DNA of 41,848 nucleotides. Origin: Deltaproteobacteria bacterium. Lineage in GTDB: Bacteria > Desulfobacterota > Desulfobacteria > Desulfobacterales > SpSt-501. The translations under genes were made by a program, and so were the position numbers. Shown here in pieces: positions 1 through 7,667 of this stretch; the stretch's first letter is position 1; every line of letters begins with the position of its first letter. The notes under the pieces are model-generated. The model worked only from the letters and a program-made list of their open reading frames with translations. It ran no database searches and had not been told where the DNA came from. Location: the NCBI GenBank assembly GCA_016219005.1, contig JACRCN010000088.1:1-41848 (forward strand). Direction: 5' to 3'.

Positions 1-168
1 GCGCCGACAGGCGGATAGAAACGGCCACAGCCCGTAGAGGTTGTCGGTGTCGGTCAGCGCCAGGCGTTCATAGCCCATTTGGTGCGCAGCGCGGCACAGC
101 CGCCGGGGCGAGGCCGTGCCCCACATGAGGGAGTAGTGGGAATGGACGACGATAGGAACCATGGCCAT
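1..168 (-). CDS. dnaE2: Error-prone DNA polymerase III alpha subunit (DnaE2/ImuC), N-terminal fragment
   Basis: Only the first 56 codons are in the window; the gene runs off the left edge. The fragment reads MAMVPIVVHSHYSLMWG..., then LALTDTDNLYG, which are the first two motifs of the PHP domain at the N-terminus of bacterial PolIII alpha subunits. The choice of DnaE2 over the replicative DnaE rests on context: it starts about 10 bases after an ImuB-like gene and belongs to a lexA-led minus-strand cassette. In known SOS mutasomes DnaE2 (ImuC) does the lesion bypass synthesis and ImuB links it to the beta clamp. Two in-frame ATGs (168 and 162) are possible starts; neither has a clear ribosome site. 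Confidence 0.72.
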   Translation of the reverse strand, partial: MAMVPIVVHSHYSLMWGTASPRRLCRAAHQMGYERLALTDTDNLYGLWPFLSACRR

Positions 169-178
169 CCCATTTTTC

Positions 179-1351
179 TTATGCCGCCAGGGTTCGTCCG
201 ACCTGCAGCGCATTGCCTCCGAAGCGGTGGCGGACGGCGTCCACGGCGCCGATGAGGCGGTCGCGTTTCTCGGCATGCTGCCGGTCGTCGCCGAACAGCG
301 CAAGCTGGGCCGGCGGGAACACCAGCCGGTCGCAGACGAGCCGCAGGCGCCGCACCCGCACCCGCCGGGTCCAGGCCCGGAAAAAGGCCCGGCGGGCGGT
401 TTCGAACAGGGTGATGTCGTTGGCGGTCGCGGGCCGGGCCGCGGCCTGGCGGATAGAGCGCGCACCGTCGGAGTAGTCCAGCACGACGGCCACCCGCCGC
501 GCCGCCCGCCGCCGTCGGCGCAGCTCGCCCCCGGTCTGCTCAATGAGCCGGTAAAGGGCTGCGAGCAGGGCGTCGGTGTCGTTGGTGTCGGTGGCGAACG
601 CGTGGTCCGCCGCGACGGCCGGCGGCTTCTCCCCGACCGCCAGCACGGGGGAAGGGTCGATGCCCCGCACGGTCTCGTAGAGAAACATGGCGCGGCTTCC
701 AAACGGCACCTGCAGGTCTTCCAGGCGCAGGGCCGCGACGTCGTGGGCCCGCTCCAGGTTGAACTCGCGCAGGCGGGTGAGGTCGTCACGTTCGATGCCC
801 GGGATCAGTTCCAGGCGCAGGGGGGCGAGAAACGGCTGCTCCTCGCCCGCCGCGATGATGTACTCGCCCTCGGGCTTGACCAGGCGGGTGGCCACCTTGG
901 CCACCAGCTTGTTGGGGGCCACCGACCAGATCGGGGCGAGGCCGAGGTGGGCGCGGATCTCGCGGCGCAGGCGCCAAGCCACATCCATGGGCGGCCCGAG
1001 CAGGCGGCCGGTGCCGGTCGCGTCGATGAAGAGGTGGCCGTCGTTCTCGCCGGCCTCGATGCGCGGAGAGAAAGGCAGGGCGCGCTGCAGCAGGGCCCGC
1101 ATGGCCCGCTCGTAGCGCTCGGGGTGCGGCGGCAGGATGCGGGCGTCGCGGCACAGGCGCGCCGCCCGGGCGAGCGCCATGCCTTTGCGGACGCCCGTCC
1201 GGTAGGCCTCTTCGCTCATGTCGTAGACGGCCGCTCGCGCAGCGCCCTGCGGGGCGATGACCACCGGCCGGTCGGCGAGCCGCCGGTCGATGGCCCGCTC
1301 CACCGCCACGGCGAAGTCGGCCACGTTCAGATGGATGATGGCTCGTTCCAT
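179..1351 (-). CDS. imuB: Catalytically inactive Y-family polymerase, ImuB-like
   Basis: 390 residues, starting MERAIIHLNVADF. It aligns by eye with DinB/UmuC polymerases, but the acidic residues that bind catalytic metals are gone. The usual HxDMDAF motif is HLNVADF here (Asn9, Ala11), and the usual S-x-DEAYLD reads NDGHLFID, so the catalytic Asp-Glu pair is replaced by Gly105-His106. A beta-clamp-binding motif QLALF lies at about residues 349-353, followed by a DinB-like tail. Loss of the active site with retention of a clamp motif is the hallmark of ImuB, the scaffold of the ImuA-ImuB-DnaE2 mutasome. The upstream gene stops 8 bases before this ATG, so they are cotranscribed. An earlier in-frame start would add 52 residues unrelated to the family. 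No RecA-like ImuA gene is visible nearby. Confidence 0.78.
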   Translation of the reverse strand: MERAIIHLNVADFAVAVERAIDRRLADRPVVIAPQGAARAAVYDMSEEAYRTGVRKGMALARAARLCRDARILPPHPERYERAMRALLQRALPFSPRIEAGENDGHLFIDATGTGRLLGPPMDVAWRLRREIRAHLGLAPIWSVAPNKLVAKVATRLVKPEGEYIIAAGEEQPFLAPLRLELIPGIERDDLTRLREFNLERAHDVAALRLEDLQVPFGSRAMFLYETVRGIDPSPVLAVGEKPPAVAADHAFATDTNDTDALLAALYRLIEQTGGELRRRRRAARRVAVVLDYSDGARSIRQAAARPATANDITLFETARRAFFRAWTRRVRVRRLRLVCDRLVFPPAQLALFGDDRQHAEKRDRLIGAVDAVRHRFGGNALQVGRTLAA

Positions 1352-1359
1352 GATTGGAT

Positions 1360-2211
1360 TTACGACGAACCCGTTAGCCCCCGTTCGGTTAGCAACCGCG
1401 TGAGCTGCGCGGCATTGCGCGGAGCTTGGGCGCGGACGTGGTTGTTGAAGAAGATCACGCCTTGCGCCGCCCGGGCGGCCATGCGGGGGATGAGGTTGTC
1501 GGCCCACTCGTGGAGTTCATTGTCGGGATAGTCGTAGTCAAACTGCTTCTGCATGTTGCCCGAGCGCCAGCCCCGGGCGTTGCGGCCGTGGAAGCGGGCG
1601 TAGAAGAGATCCGGGTTGGTGACCACGTCGAGCTTCGGGAACAGGCCGGGCAGTTCCGGCTCATCGACCGCCACCAGGGTGGCTCGGCGACGTTCGAGTT
1701 CGGCGAATACCCTGTCTGCGGCCCAGGAAGCGTGGCGGAACTCGACCGCCAGTGGCAGCCCCCCCAGCACGTCCAGAAGCTCGGCGAGGTACCGGCGACT
1801 GGCGGCATCGCGGGTGAACCCCGGCGGGAACTGCAGCAGCAGCGCCGCGAGCTGCTGCGCCTGGAGCAGGGGGCCGATGCCTTCCCGGTACTGGGCGGCC
1901 TGGCCGCGCCACTGACCGGGGTCGACCTCGTGGGTCAGGACGCGGGTCAGCTTGGCGGCGAAGCGGAAGCCGGGCGGGGCAAGCCGGCGCATGCGTTCGA
2001 TGGCCGGCGCCTTGGGCATCTGGTACCAGGTGAAATTGAGTTCGGTGATGCCGAACTGCCGGGCGTACAGGGGCAGCATCTCGCCGGCCTTGGTCCCCGG
2101 CGGGTAAAAACCGGCTTCCGCCCACTCGGCGTACGAGTAGCCGCTGGTGCCTACGAGTATGCGACCCGCGGTGTCTCGATTTGTCGGCTTTAAGTCGGTC
2201 ATATGCCGCAT
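1360..2211 (-). CDS. DUF72 (YecE-like) protein in the SOS cassette
   Basis: 283 residues, or 280 if translation starts at the second Met (2202). The sequence opens with ILVGTSGYSYAEW, then FNSTFY-like ITELNFTWYQMP, RFAAKLTR, LAVEFRHASW and ARFHGRN, all typical of the DUF72/YecE family, which has a TIM-barrel fold. The biochemical role of the family is not established. Here the gene sits between lexA (62 bases upstream) and the ImuB-like gene (8 bases downstream) on the same strand, in the place where imuA is usually found. A role in DNA repair or in processing damaged nucleic acid can be inferred only from that position. Confidence 0.85.
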   Translation of the reverse strand: MRHMTDLKPTNRDTAGRILVGTSGYSYAEWAEAGFYPPGTKAGEMLPLYARQFGITELNFTWYQMPKAPAIERMRRLAPPGFRFAAKLTRVLTHEVDPGQWRGQAAQYREGIGPLLQAQQLAALLLQFPPGFTRDAASRRYLAELLDVLGGLPLAVEFRHASWAADRVFAELERRRATLVAVDEPELPGLFPKLDVVTNPDLFYARFHGRNARGWRSGNMQKQFDYDYPDNELHEWADNLIPRMAARAAQGVIFFNNHVRAQAPRNAAQLTRLLTERGLTGSS

Positions 2212-2232
2212 CTTCGGGAGCGGCCCGGAGAA

Positions 2233-2281
2233 GGCGTTAGAGCTCCCTGCCCCTCAAGGCCGGAAGGCCGCTCCTAACGCC
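2233..2281 (-). terminator. Hairpin overlapping the lexA stop codon
   Basis: Arms GGCGTTAGAGC (2233-2243) and GCTCCTAACGCC (2270-2281) pair with one bulged base, and an inner GGCC-GGAA-GGCC stem sits inside. It spans the lexA stop codon and lies in the gap before the DUF72 gene. There is no T tract after it on the minus strand, so it may act as an attenuator or RNA stabiliser rather than a full terminator. Confidence 0.4.
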
Positions 2282-2915
2282 CCCGCGGGGGCGCTATCGG
2301 TACGCGCTGCAACCCGATCACCTTGCCCTGCACGAGGACCTCGCCGAAGCCGTGGCGCATGGGGGCGTGGTCGGGGTTTTCCGGCCGCAGTTCGATGTGG
2401 TCGGCGCGGAGGAAGAAGCGCTTGACGGTGGCCTCCTCGCCGCGGACGAGGGCCACCACGATCTCACCGTTTTGGGCATACTGGCGCGGCTCGCAGATCA
2501 CGAGGTCGCCGTCCAGAATGCCCGCCCCCCTCATGGAGTTCCCCCGCACCCGCAGGGCAAAGAGATTCGGGCCGCGGAAGACCTCGGCGTCCACCGTGAT
2601 GCTGCCGTCCCAGTCCGCTTGGGCGTACATGGGCAGGCCTGCCGCGATGCGCCCGACAATCGGCACGTCCCGGCCGCGCTGCAGGGCCGCGACCTCGCGG
2701 GCGCGGTTCAGCAGGTGCACCGTGCGGCCGTAACGGCCCGCACGTTTCACCCAGCCCTTGGCCTCCAGCGCCCGGAGGGTCCGGGCGACGGCCGCGTGGC
2801 TCACCTTCAGGTCCGCGGCGGCCTCGCGCAGGCTGGGGGTCCGGGCGACGGCCGCGATTTTCCGCTGCAGGTAGCCCAGAAGGCGTTGCTGGGTCGGGGT
2901 CAATGACGCTGGCAT
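2274..2915 (-). CDS. lexA: LexA repressor
   Basis: 213 residues. A winged helix-turn-helix occupies roughly residues 1-70 (LREAAADLKVSHAAVARTLRAL). The self-cleavage peptidase domain follows: the scissile Ala92-Gly93 bond in VGRIAAG, the nucleophile Ser127 in RGNSM and the general base Lys165 in EEATVKRF. All key residues are present, so RecA-stimulated autocleavage is expected. The start is set by an AGAGG ribosome site a few bases before ATG 2915. The gene heads a cassette with DUF72, imuB-like and dnaE2, so it most likely represses the cassette and itself. The recognition helix differs from the E. coli type, so its operator is expected to differ too. Confidence 0.93.
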   Translation of the reverse strand: MPASLTPTQQRLLGYLQRKIAAVARTPSLREAAADLKVSHAAVARTLRALEAKGWVKRAGRYGRTVHLLNRAREVAALQRGRDVPIVGRIAAGLPMYAQADWDGSITVDAEVFRGPNLFALRVRGNSMRGAGILDGDLVICEPRQYAQNGEIVVALVRGEEATVKRFFLRADHIELRPENPDHAPMRHGFGEVLVQGKVIGLQRVPIAPPRGR

Positions 2916-2948
2916 TGGTTCCTCTCTGAGTCGTTCGGCCTGGGAGAA

Positions 2949-2976
2949 ATTATATCCAGTTAAATGTAAATGTCAA
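2949..2976 (-). promoter_or_regulatory. lexA cassette promoter
   Basis: On the minus strand, TTGACA (complement of 2971-2976), a 16-base spacer and TATAAT (complement of 2949-2954). Both hexamers match the sigma-70 consensus in full. The -10 element is about 33 bases before the lexA ATG. Confidence 0.85.
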
Positions 2977-2995
2977 TGTAAACTTTAAAGTAAAC
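2966..2995 (-). promoter_or_regulatory. Candidate LexA operator: three GTAAA repeats phased at 12 bp
   Basis: On the plus strand GTAAA occurs at 2966, 2978 and 2990, exactly 12 bp apart; the last two are GTAAAC. The array overlaps the -35 box of the lexA promoter, and a perfect 10-bp palindrome ACTTTAAAGT (2982-2991) joins the second and third copies. Position and regularity fit an autoregulatory operator. That LexA binds it is inference. Confidence 0.5.
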
Positions 2996-3014
2996 AAACC
3001 GGCTCGAAGCCCGA

Positions 3015-3047
3015 AGCTGAAAGCTCAAAGGCTTTCGGCTTTCAGCT
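3015..3047 (-). terminator. Hairpin after the ABC permease gene
   Basis: Perfect 10-bp arms AGCTGAAAGC (3015-3024) and GCTTTCAGCT (3038-3047), only 4 bases past the stop codon of the minus-strand permease gene. No strong T tract follows on the minus strand, so termination strength is uncertain. Confidence 0.45.
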
Positions 3048-3051
3048 GGTT

Positions 3052-4752
3052 TCAGATGTGAACTTTGGATAGACGCTTTTCCCCGAAGCGCAAGGACAGG
3101 ACGATGGCGAGCAGGCTCAGCGTGAAGGCGGCGCCGAAGGCGGCGGCGGCCCACAGCCAGACCGCCACCGGCAGATCCCTGCCGTGGAGGTCCGCCATGA
3201 AGATCCGGTACACGGGGCCGGCCTCGAGCAGGACCACCACCCCGATGTAGAGGGCGCAGGCGATCATGAACACCAGGCCCCCGAAGCTCGTCACCGTCTG
3301 GGCAGGGTTTTCCGCCTTGAAGTCCGGGAAGGCGGCGCCGAGGCCGATGCCCATGGCGACGATTCCCGGCACGGTGAAAAAAACGGTGACGGTCGAAAGC
3401 GCCATCATGAACGGGGTCACCTGGAGCAGGAGGTTGGTGGCGACGATCAGCACTTCGGTCAGCACCAACAGCGGCAGGTAATAAATGAAAAATTTGATGC
3501 GCAGGAACGTGCGCAGGGGCACCGGCGAGGTCTTCACCAGCCAGAAGGCCTCGCGTTCCAGGCTCACGGCCGGGTAGGCGAAGCGGGCCGTCACGGCCGT
3601 CAGCACGAAGAGCGCCAGCGCCATGTTCAGAAAGGAGAACAGGTTCTGCAGGTAGGCGGTCTGAATGGGAGATCTTTCCAGCGGCAGTGCTGCGAAGTTG
3701 TAGATGTAGATGACCACCAGGGCGGCGATCAGAAAGAGCTGCGACCACTGGGTCTGGTCGCGGAGGAAGGTCTTGATCTCCTTCACCGTGAAGGACCGGG
3801 CCGGTCCGGGGAGAAACCGGAACAGGCGCTCGCTGATCCCGTCGCGGCGGACCAGGCGGACGGAGGCGGTCTGGGTGCGGGAGAATCCCTTGAAATACAG
3901 GGCGTCGGCGGCGAGGGTCAGAACGCAGATCAGGGTGACGGCAAAGCTGGCACCGAGCGCCGTGTGGAAGAAGCTTCGCGCGGTGAAGCCCGCGAGCGCC
4001 GACTGGATGCTGTCATAGGCCCAGGTGCTCGGCAGCAGGGGCGACACCGGGGCCTGCAGCGAGGCGACATAGGCCATGACCGTGTCGAACACCTCCGGGT
4101 TGACCAGTTGCTCCGGCCGGGACAGGCGTATCGCCAGGTAGAGCGTCACGAACAGCAGCACCCCCAGAATGACGACGATGCTACGCATCCGGCCGGCGGG
4201 AACGAGCATGACGCCGGCCATCACCGCAAGCGCGCTCAGCGCCGAAGCGATGGCGGCCAGCACGATCAGGGAGAGCAGTGTCGCCGCGTAATACCCCGGC
4301 CCCGCCGCGAACACGATGCCGTAGGCCAGGAAGACGGGCAGGGTGAACAGGATCACCATCCAGCCGCTGTCGGCCGCGCTGTCGATCCAGCGGGCGAGGA
4401 AGATCCGGTGGGCGGGGACCGGCGAGGAGTGGACGAGAAGGAGGTCCCGGGAAAGGTAGAGCGTGGAGAGGCAGGTCAGGATGCTGCTGAACAACAGCAG
4501 GGCGAAGCAGACGATCAGGATCATCGACAGCAGCTTGAAAGCCAGGATGTCGCCGATGTCCTCGATACCCTTGAAGTACCGCAGCACGCGCCAGGAGGCG
4601 ACAAAAAGCCCGCACCAGAAGGCGGCCCCCACCGCCCCCAGCATCGCCAGCCGGGTAGTGCCGCCGCGGGATCTCCGGGACCGCCCGCGCCGCAGGACCG
4701 GCAACAGCCGTGGCCTCAGCAGCATCCCTATGTCAGCGAATAATCCATTCAT
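3052..4752 (-). CDS. ABC-2 type exporter permease
   Basis: 566 residues with about a dozen hydrophobic segments in two halves, separated by a polar region around residues 290-330 (VRLVRRDGISERLFRFLPGP). The second half carries the FTVKEIKTFLRDQTQW segment seen in large bacterial ABC-2 permeases, and VSLEREAFWLVKTSPVPLRTFL near the middle of that half. The ATPase gene ends 28 bases upstream, so the two form an exporter in the inner membrane. The substrate is unknown. ATG 4752 was chosen because AGGGGA lies 9 bases before it; an in-frame ATG at 4761 is too close to that site. Confidence 0.82.
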   Translation of the reverse strand: MNGLFADIGMLLRPRLLPVLRRGRSRRSRGGTTRLAMLGAVGAAFWCGLFVASWRVLRYFKGIEDIGDILAFKLLSMILIVCFALLLFSSILTCLSTLYLSRDLLLVHSSPVPAHRIFLARWIDSAADSGWMVILFTLPVFLAYGIVFAAGPGYYAATLLSLIVLAAIASALSALAVMAGVMLVPAGRMRSIVVILGVLLFVTLYLAIRLSRPEQLVNPEVFDTVMAYVASLQAPVSPLLPSTWAYDSIQSALAGFTARSFFHTALGASFAVTLICVLTLAADALYFKGFSRTQTASVRLVRRDGISERLFRFLPGPARSFTVKEIKTFLRDQTQWSQLFLIAALVVIYIYNFAALPLERSPIQTAYLQNLFSFLNMALALFVLTAVTARFAYPAVSLEREAFWLVKTSPVPLRTFLRIKFFIYYLPLLVLTEVLIVATNLLLQVTPFMMALSTVTVFFTVPGIVAMGIGLGAAFPDFKAENPAQTVTSFGGLVFMIACALYIGVVVLLEAGPVYRIFMADLHGRDLPVAVWLWAAAAFGAAFTLSLLAIVLSLRFGEKRLSKVHI

Positions 4753-4780
4753 GACACCCATTCCCCTGCCAGGCGAAAAT

Positions 4781-5518
4781 TCATTCGGGTGCGGGCACAT
4801 TCGCCGTCAGGTTCAGAAAAACCTGCTCCAGGTCGGCCTCGGTCGCGTTGGCCTCTCGTCGCAGGTCGGCGGCAGTACCGTTGGCGATCAGCCGGCCCCG
4901 GCTGATGATGCCGATGCGATCGCAGATGTCTTCCGCGATCTTCAGCGTGTGGGTCGACATGAAAATGGTGACGCCGTCCGCCGCCAGCTGCCGGAAGAGC
5001 TTCTTGACCATGATGATGGCCAGCGGGTCGAGCCCCACCATGGGCTCGTCCACAATCAGCACCTCCGGGTCGTGCAACACGGCTGCGGCCATGATGAGAC
5101 GCTGCTTCATGCCGTGGGAGTAGGATTCGATGAGCTCGTTGGACCAGTCCGCCAGGGCGAACTTCTCCAGGCTGGCCGTCGCTTTCGGCTGGAACTCGGA
5201 AACCGGCACGCCGTAAATATCGGCCGTAAACCGCAGGAATTCGAGGCCGGTGAGCTTCTCGTAAAGATAGGGGCGGTCCGGTATGAAGCCGATCTTGCGC
5301 TTGGCTCGCTCCGGCTCCGCCTGCAGGTCGATACCGCCGACGACGACCGAGCCCGCTGTCGGCGCCAGCACGCCGCCCAACATCTTGATGGTGGTGGTCT
5401 TGCCGGCGCCGTTGGGCCCGATGAAGCCGAAAATTTCACCCCGGTCGACCCTCAGGCTGAGGCGGTCGACGGCGGTGAATCCGTTGTAGATCTTGGTCAG
5501 CTGAGTCAACTCGATCAT
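4781..5518 (-). CDS. ABC transporter ATP-binding protein
   Basis: 245 residues from MIELTQLTKIYNGF. Walker A is GPNGAGKT, the signature is YSHGMKQR (the variant common in ABC-2 exporters), Walker B is VLIVDEPMVGLD, and the switch His lies in MSTHTLKIAEDI. The in-frame extension upstream to 5641 is not ABC-like and is left out. It powers the permease encoded just downstream. About 195 bases separate it from the transglutaminase-like gene, so joint transcription is possible but not certain. Confidence 0.88.
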   Translation of the reverse strand: MIELTQLTKIYNGFTAVDRLSLRVDRGEIFGFIGPNGAGKTTTIKMLGGVLAPTAGSVVVGGIDLQAEPERAKRKIGFIPDRPYLYEKLTGLEFLRFTADIYGVPVSEFQPKATASLEKFALADWSNELIESYSHGMKQRLIMAAAVLHDPEVLIVDEPMVGLDPLAIIMVKKLFRQLAADGVTIFMSTHTLKIAEDICDRIGIISRGRLIANGTAADLRREANATEADLEQVFLNLTANVPAPE

Positions 5519-5714
5519 GGGTGCGAGGATGACCCGGTGCCCGATTCCCAGGGCGGGTCGATCGGAAGCGGGTTTGGGATCGAAGCGTTCAGCTTCAGGC
5601 AGAGACCGATCGGTCTGAGCCGCTCGTTTTCGATACCTCATTATAGCACATCGGAGGCGCGTGCCAAGGCGGCCGCCCGGGGGATGCCGTCTTCCGGAGC
5701 GTTCCGCCGCCGCA

Positions 5715-7196
5715 TCATTCCAGGATGGCGATGGTCAGTTTTCCCAGGAGCCCCACCAGGTCCAGCGACTGCTGCATCGAGCCGGTGACGAACCGGATGT
5801 GCGTCACGTCCGCCGGGAGCTGGTCGAACAGGGCATCCGCCGTGACCCAGCGCCCCAGGTACAGCAGATTCCAGGCGTGGTAGTAGAATTTGCCGCGCAG
5901 GTAGACGACACCGGCCTCCACGCGGGCCGGGATTCCGGCCGCCCGCGCCAGGGCGGCGAACAGCACGGCGTGCTCGTTGCAATCGCCCATGCGGTTGTCG
6001 AGAGTGGCCACGGCATCCGGCAGGGACAGCACCGGCCGTCTCTCGATGTTGGCGCGGATCCAGTCCATGAGGCGTCGGGCCTTCAGGAGCGGCGGCATTT
6101 GGGATGGGTTGCCGAGGATCGAGCGCACCTGGGCGCGGATTTTCGGGTGATCGGACTGGATGAACGGCTCCGGCTTCAGATACACCCGCTCGAGGGCCGG
6201 CAGGCTTTGCTCCGTCAGCACGTCCGGCAGCTCTTCGAGCGATTCCTTGCGCACGGTGAGCACGCCGTCGAAAACCCTCTGGCGCCCGCCCTGCAGCTGC
6301 AGGTCCTCTGTGGGGGCGCCGCCGATCCTCACCCGCAGCACCTTCAGGGCCCCGGGGCTCCCGATGGGCCGATCGGGCGTGATCAATGCGAGCTCGGTCA
6401 GGTCCTGGCTGGCTTCAAGCCCCAGATCGTCCAGGGCGTCCGCGCGGGAGGTTTTTTCCAGGCGCATGCCCAGCAGACCGCGTTCCTTGAGCAGGTCGCC
6501 GTTTTGACCGATCCAGGCGGTCTGGATCATGCCCCGGAAATTAATGCTCACCTTGGTTGCGGGAACGCTTTGCCCCATTACCGGCAGGTCCTCCGGCCCG
6601 ATGACTTCGACCAGGACGGGTATCTGCGTCAGCGCCGCAGGGTCGAACACATCGAATGTGTACCGGCGGCCGGGCTTGAGGTCCGCCATCGCCAGGGCGT
6701 CGATGACGGCCGCCGCGGGCTTGATGCCCGCTTGGACGGGCATCTCGATGCTGCGCCGGTCGCCGGCGGCCTCGGTGCGGACGGACAGGACGCCGCCGGA
6801 TGCCTCGCCCCGGGCCGAAAAGCGGAACCGGCCCGACTCCATTCCGAACTCGAAGCGTTCCAGGGCGAGGTTGCGGTTCAGCCGGGAGCGGGTCTGCAGG
6901 TGAAGGTCCTGGATCATGCCCATGGTATTGATCCGCATGGCCACTTTTTCCTCCAGCTCATAGCCGGTGTCCGTGGGCTGCAGGCGGCTGTGGCTGAAGC
7001 CGATCTTGCGGTTGTTCTGGAAAATGTTCATCCAGGACTCCCGGGGTCGGGCGCGGTCATCCGCATCGGTCGGCAGGGGTCTCGGCCGCGCAGCGAAACT
7101 CTCCCAGACATCCAGGCGGATGCCGAGCAGAACAGCGAAGACAAGGGCGGCGACGATTCCGGCGACCCGGAATCCGGTCATGCGATGGTCCATCAT
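5715..7196 (-). CDS. Membrane-anchored transglutaminase-like protein
   Basis: 493 residues from MMDHRMTGF. One N-terminal transmembrane segment (GIVAALVFAVLLGI) anchors a long periplasmic region. The last 90 residues form a transglutaminase-like domain with the catalytic triad visible: Cys406 in GDCNEH, His440 in YYHAWN and Asp454 in WVTADALF. Such domains cleave or crosslink peptides or act in bacterial cell-envelope processes. The substrate is not evident. It is upstream of the ABC exporter genes on the same strand, so it may work with the exported material. A GTG at 7226 would extend the frame by 10 residues; the ATG pair at 7193-7196 is preferred but has only a weak ribosome site. Confidence 0.8.
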   Translation of the reverse strand: MMDHRMTGFRVAGIVAALVFAVLLGIRLDVWESFAARPRPLPTDADDRARPRESWMNIFQNNRKIGFSHSRLQPTDTGYELEEKVAMRINTMGMIQDLHLQTRSRLNRNLALERFEFGMESGRFRFSARGEASGGVLSVRTEAAGDRRSIEMPVQAGIKPAAAVIDALAMADLKPGRRYTFDVFDPAALTQIPVLVEVIGPEDLPVMGQSVPATKVSINFRGMIQTAWIGQNGDLLKERGLLGMRLEKTSRADALDDLGLEASQDLTELALITPDRPIGSPGALKVLRVRIGGAPTEDLQLQGGRQRVFDGVLTVRKESLEELPDVLTEQSLPALERVYLKPEPFIQSDHPKIRAQVRSILGNPSQMPPLLKARRLMDWIRANIERRPVLSLPDAVATLDNRMGDCNEHAVLFAALARAAGIPARVEAGVVYLRGKFYYHAWNLLYLGRWVTADALFDQLPADVTHIRFVTGSMQQSLDLVGLLGKLTIAILE

Positions 7197-7402
7197 GGTT
7201 GGCGGCTCTTCGACGGGTTTCGACACAAGCGCTGATTAGGACCCCTGCAGGTGCCTATACGGCCATAGTCTAACATGACAGCCCCCAAAAGGCGAAAAGC
7301 CGCGGACGGTTTTGCCCGTTCCGGGGCGGCGCGCGGGGTGAAGACGACCCGGCGCAAGACCCTTCTATAGAGATGGCCGATGGATCGAAGCACAACATAT
7401 GG

Positions 7403-7450
7403 GGCCGGTGAGAAACCCTATATTTCTCGCGGGATTCGGCCAGTTTTTTT
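7403..7450 (+). terminator. Intrinsic terminator with no obvious upstream plus-strand gene
   Basis: GTGAGAAA (7408-7415) pairs with TTTCTCGC (7423-7430) around a 7-base loop. GGCCG (7403-7407) pairs with CGGCC (7437-7441) beyond a 6-base bulge, and seven T residues follow (7444-7450). The nearest plus-strand gene upstream is outside the window, so it either ends an unseen small RNA or insulates the promoter that begins two bases later. Confidence 0.6.
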
Positions 7451-7451
7451 A

Positions 7452-7480
7452 TTGACAACCCATTCATTTTTCGGGATAGT
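7452..7480 (+). promoter_or_regulatory. Promoter for the cold-shock gene or a leader RNA
   Basis: TTGACA (7452-7457), a 17-base spacer and GATAGT (7475-7480). The -35 box is perfect and the -10 matches at four of six bases. The start codon of the cold-shock gene is 188 bases after the -10 box, giving a leader of about 180 bases, in line with the long untranslated leaders of cold-shock mRNAs. Confidence 0.65.
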
Positions 7481-7586
7481 AACATTACGTTGAAGGTGGT
7501 GGATATTTTTTGGTACTTGTCATGAAGTTGTTTCGTGAGATCCATCGATTTGCCATACTCCCGATGCATTCGTACTGAGGCTTCTG

Positions 7587-7618
7587 AAGCAGGGCCAGAA
7601 ATGGTTCTGCTTTTTTTT
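7587..7618 (+). terminator. Intrinsic terminator inside the cold-shock leader
   Basis: An unbroken 11-pair stem (7587-7597 with 7602-7612, two of the pairs G-U) closed by a GAAA tetraloop and followed by a run of T residues to 7618. It lies between the promoter at 7452-7480 and the start codon at 7668, so transcripts must read through it to express the gene. Alternatively it ends a separate RNA of about 130 bases. Confidence 0.72.
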
Positions 7619-7667
7619 GTTTGAGGGGCGCGTGGAAAGTCAATAAAACAATCGGGAGGAGGAGAGT

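Larger units (their letters stand above)
7197..7667. other. 471-bp intergenic region between divergent genes
   Basis: No convincing gene is seen. On the plus strand it contains, in order, an intrinsic terminator (7403-7450), a sigma-70-like promoter (7452-7480) and a second terminator-like hairpin (7587-7618) before the cold-shock gene. The stretch 7197-7400 shows no clear promoter for the minus-strand transglutaminase gene. A short open frame of 18 codons (7522-7578) lies in the leader but lacks a good ribosome site. Confidence 0.7.

Noticed and set aside
161-1531. Long plus-strand open frame opposite the ImuB-like gene
   Set aside because: Its protein is Gly/Arg/Ala/Pro-rich with no family motifs; it mirrors a real gene on the other strand in GC-rich DNA.
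3184-4743. 519-codon plus-strand frame opposite the ABC permease
   Set aside because: Low-complexity His/Gln/Gly/Glu-rich text is the usual complement of a hydrophobic membrane protein gene. The minus strand has clear motifs and a ribosome site.
5661-7235. 524-codon plus-strand frame opposite the transglutaminase-like gene
   Set aside because: No motifs, and the minus strand has an intact Cys-His-Asp triad.
7522-7578. 18-codon open frame in the csp leader, ending 8 bases before the terminator stem
   Set aside because: It could be an attenuation peptide, but it lacks a ribosome site at a suitable distance and has no run of regulatory codons.
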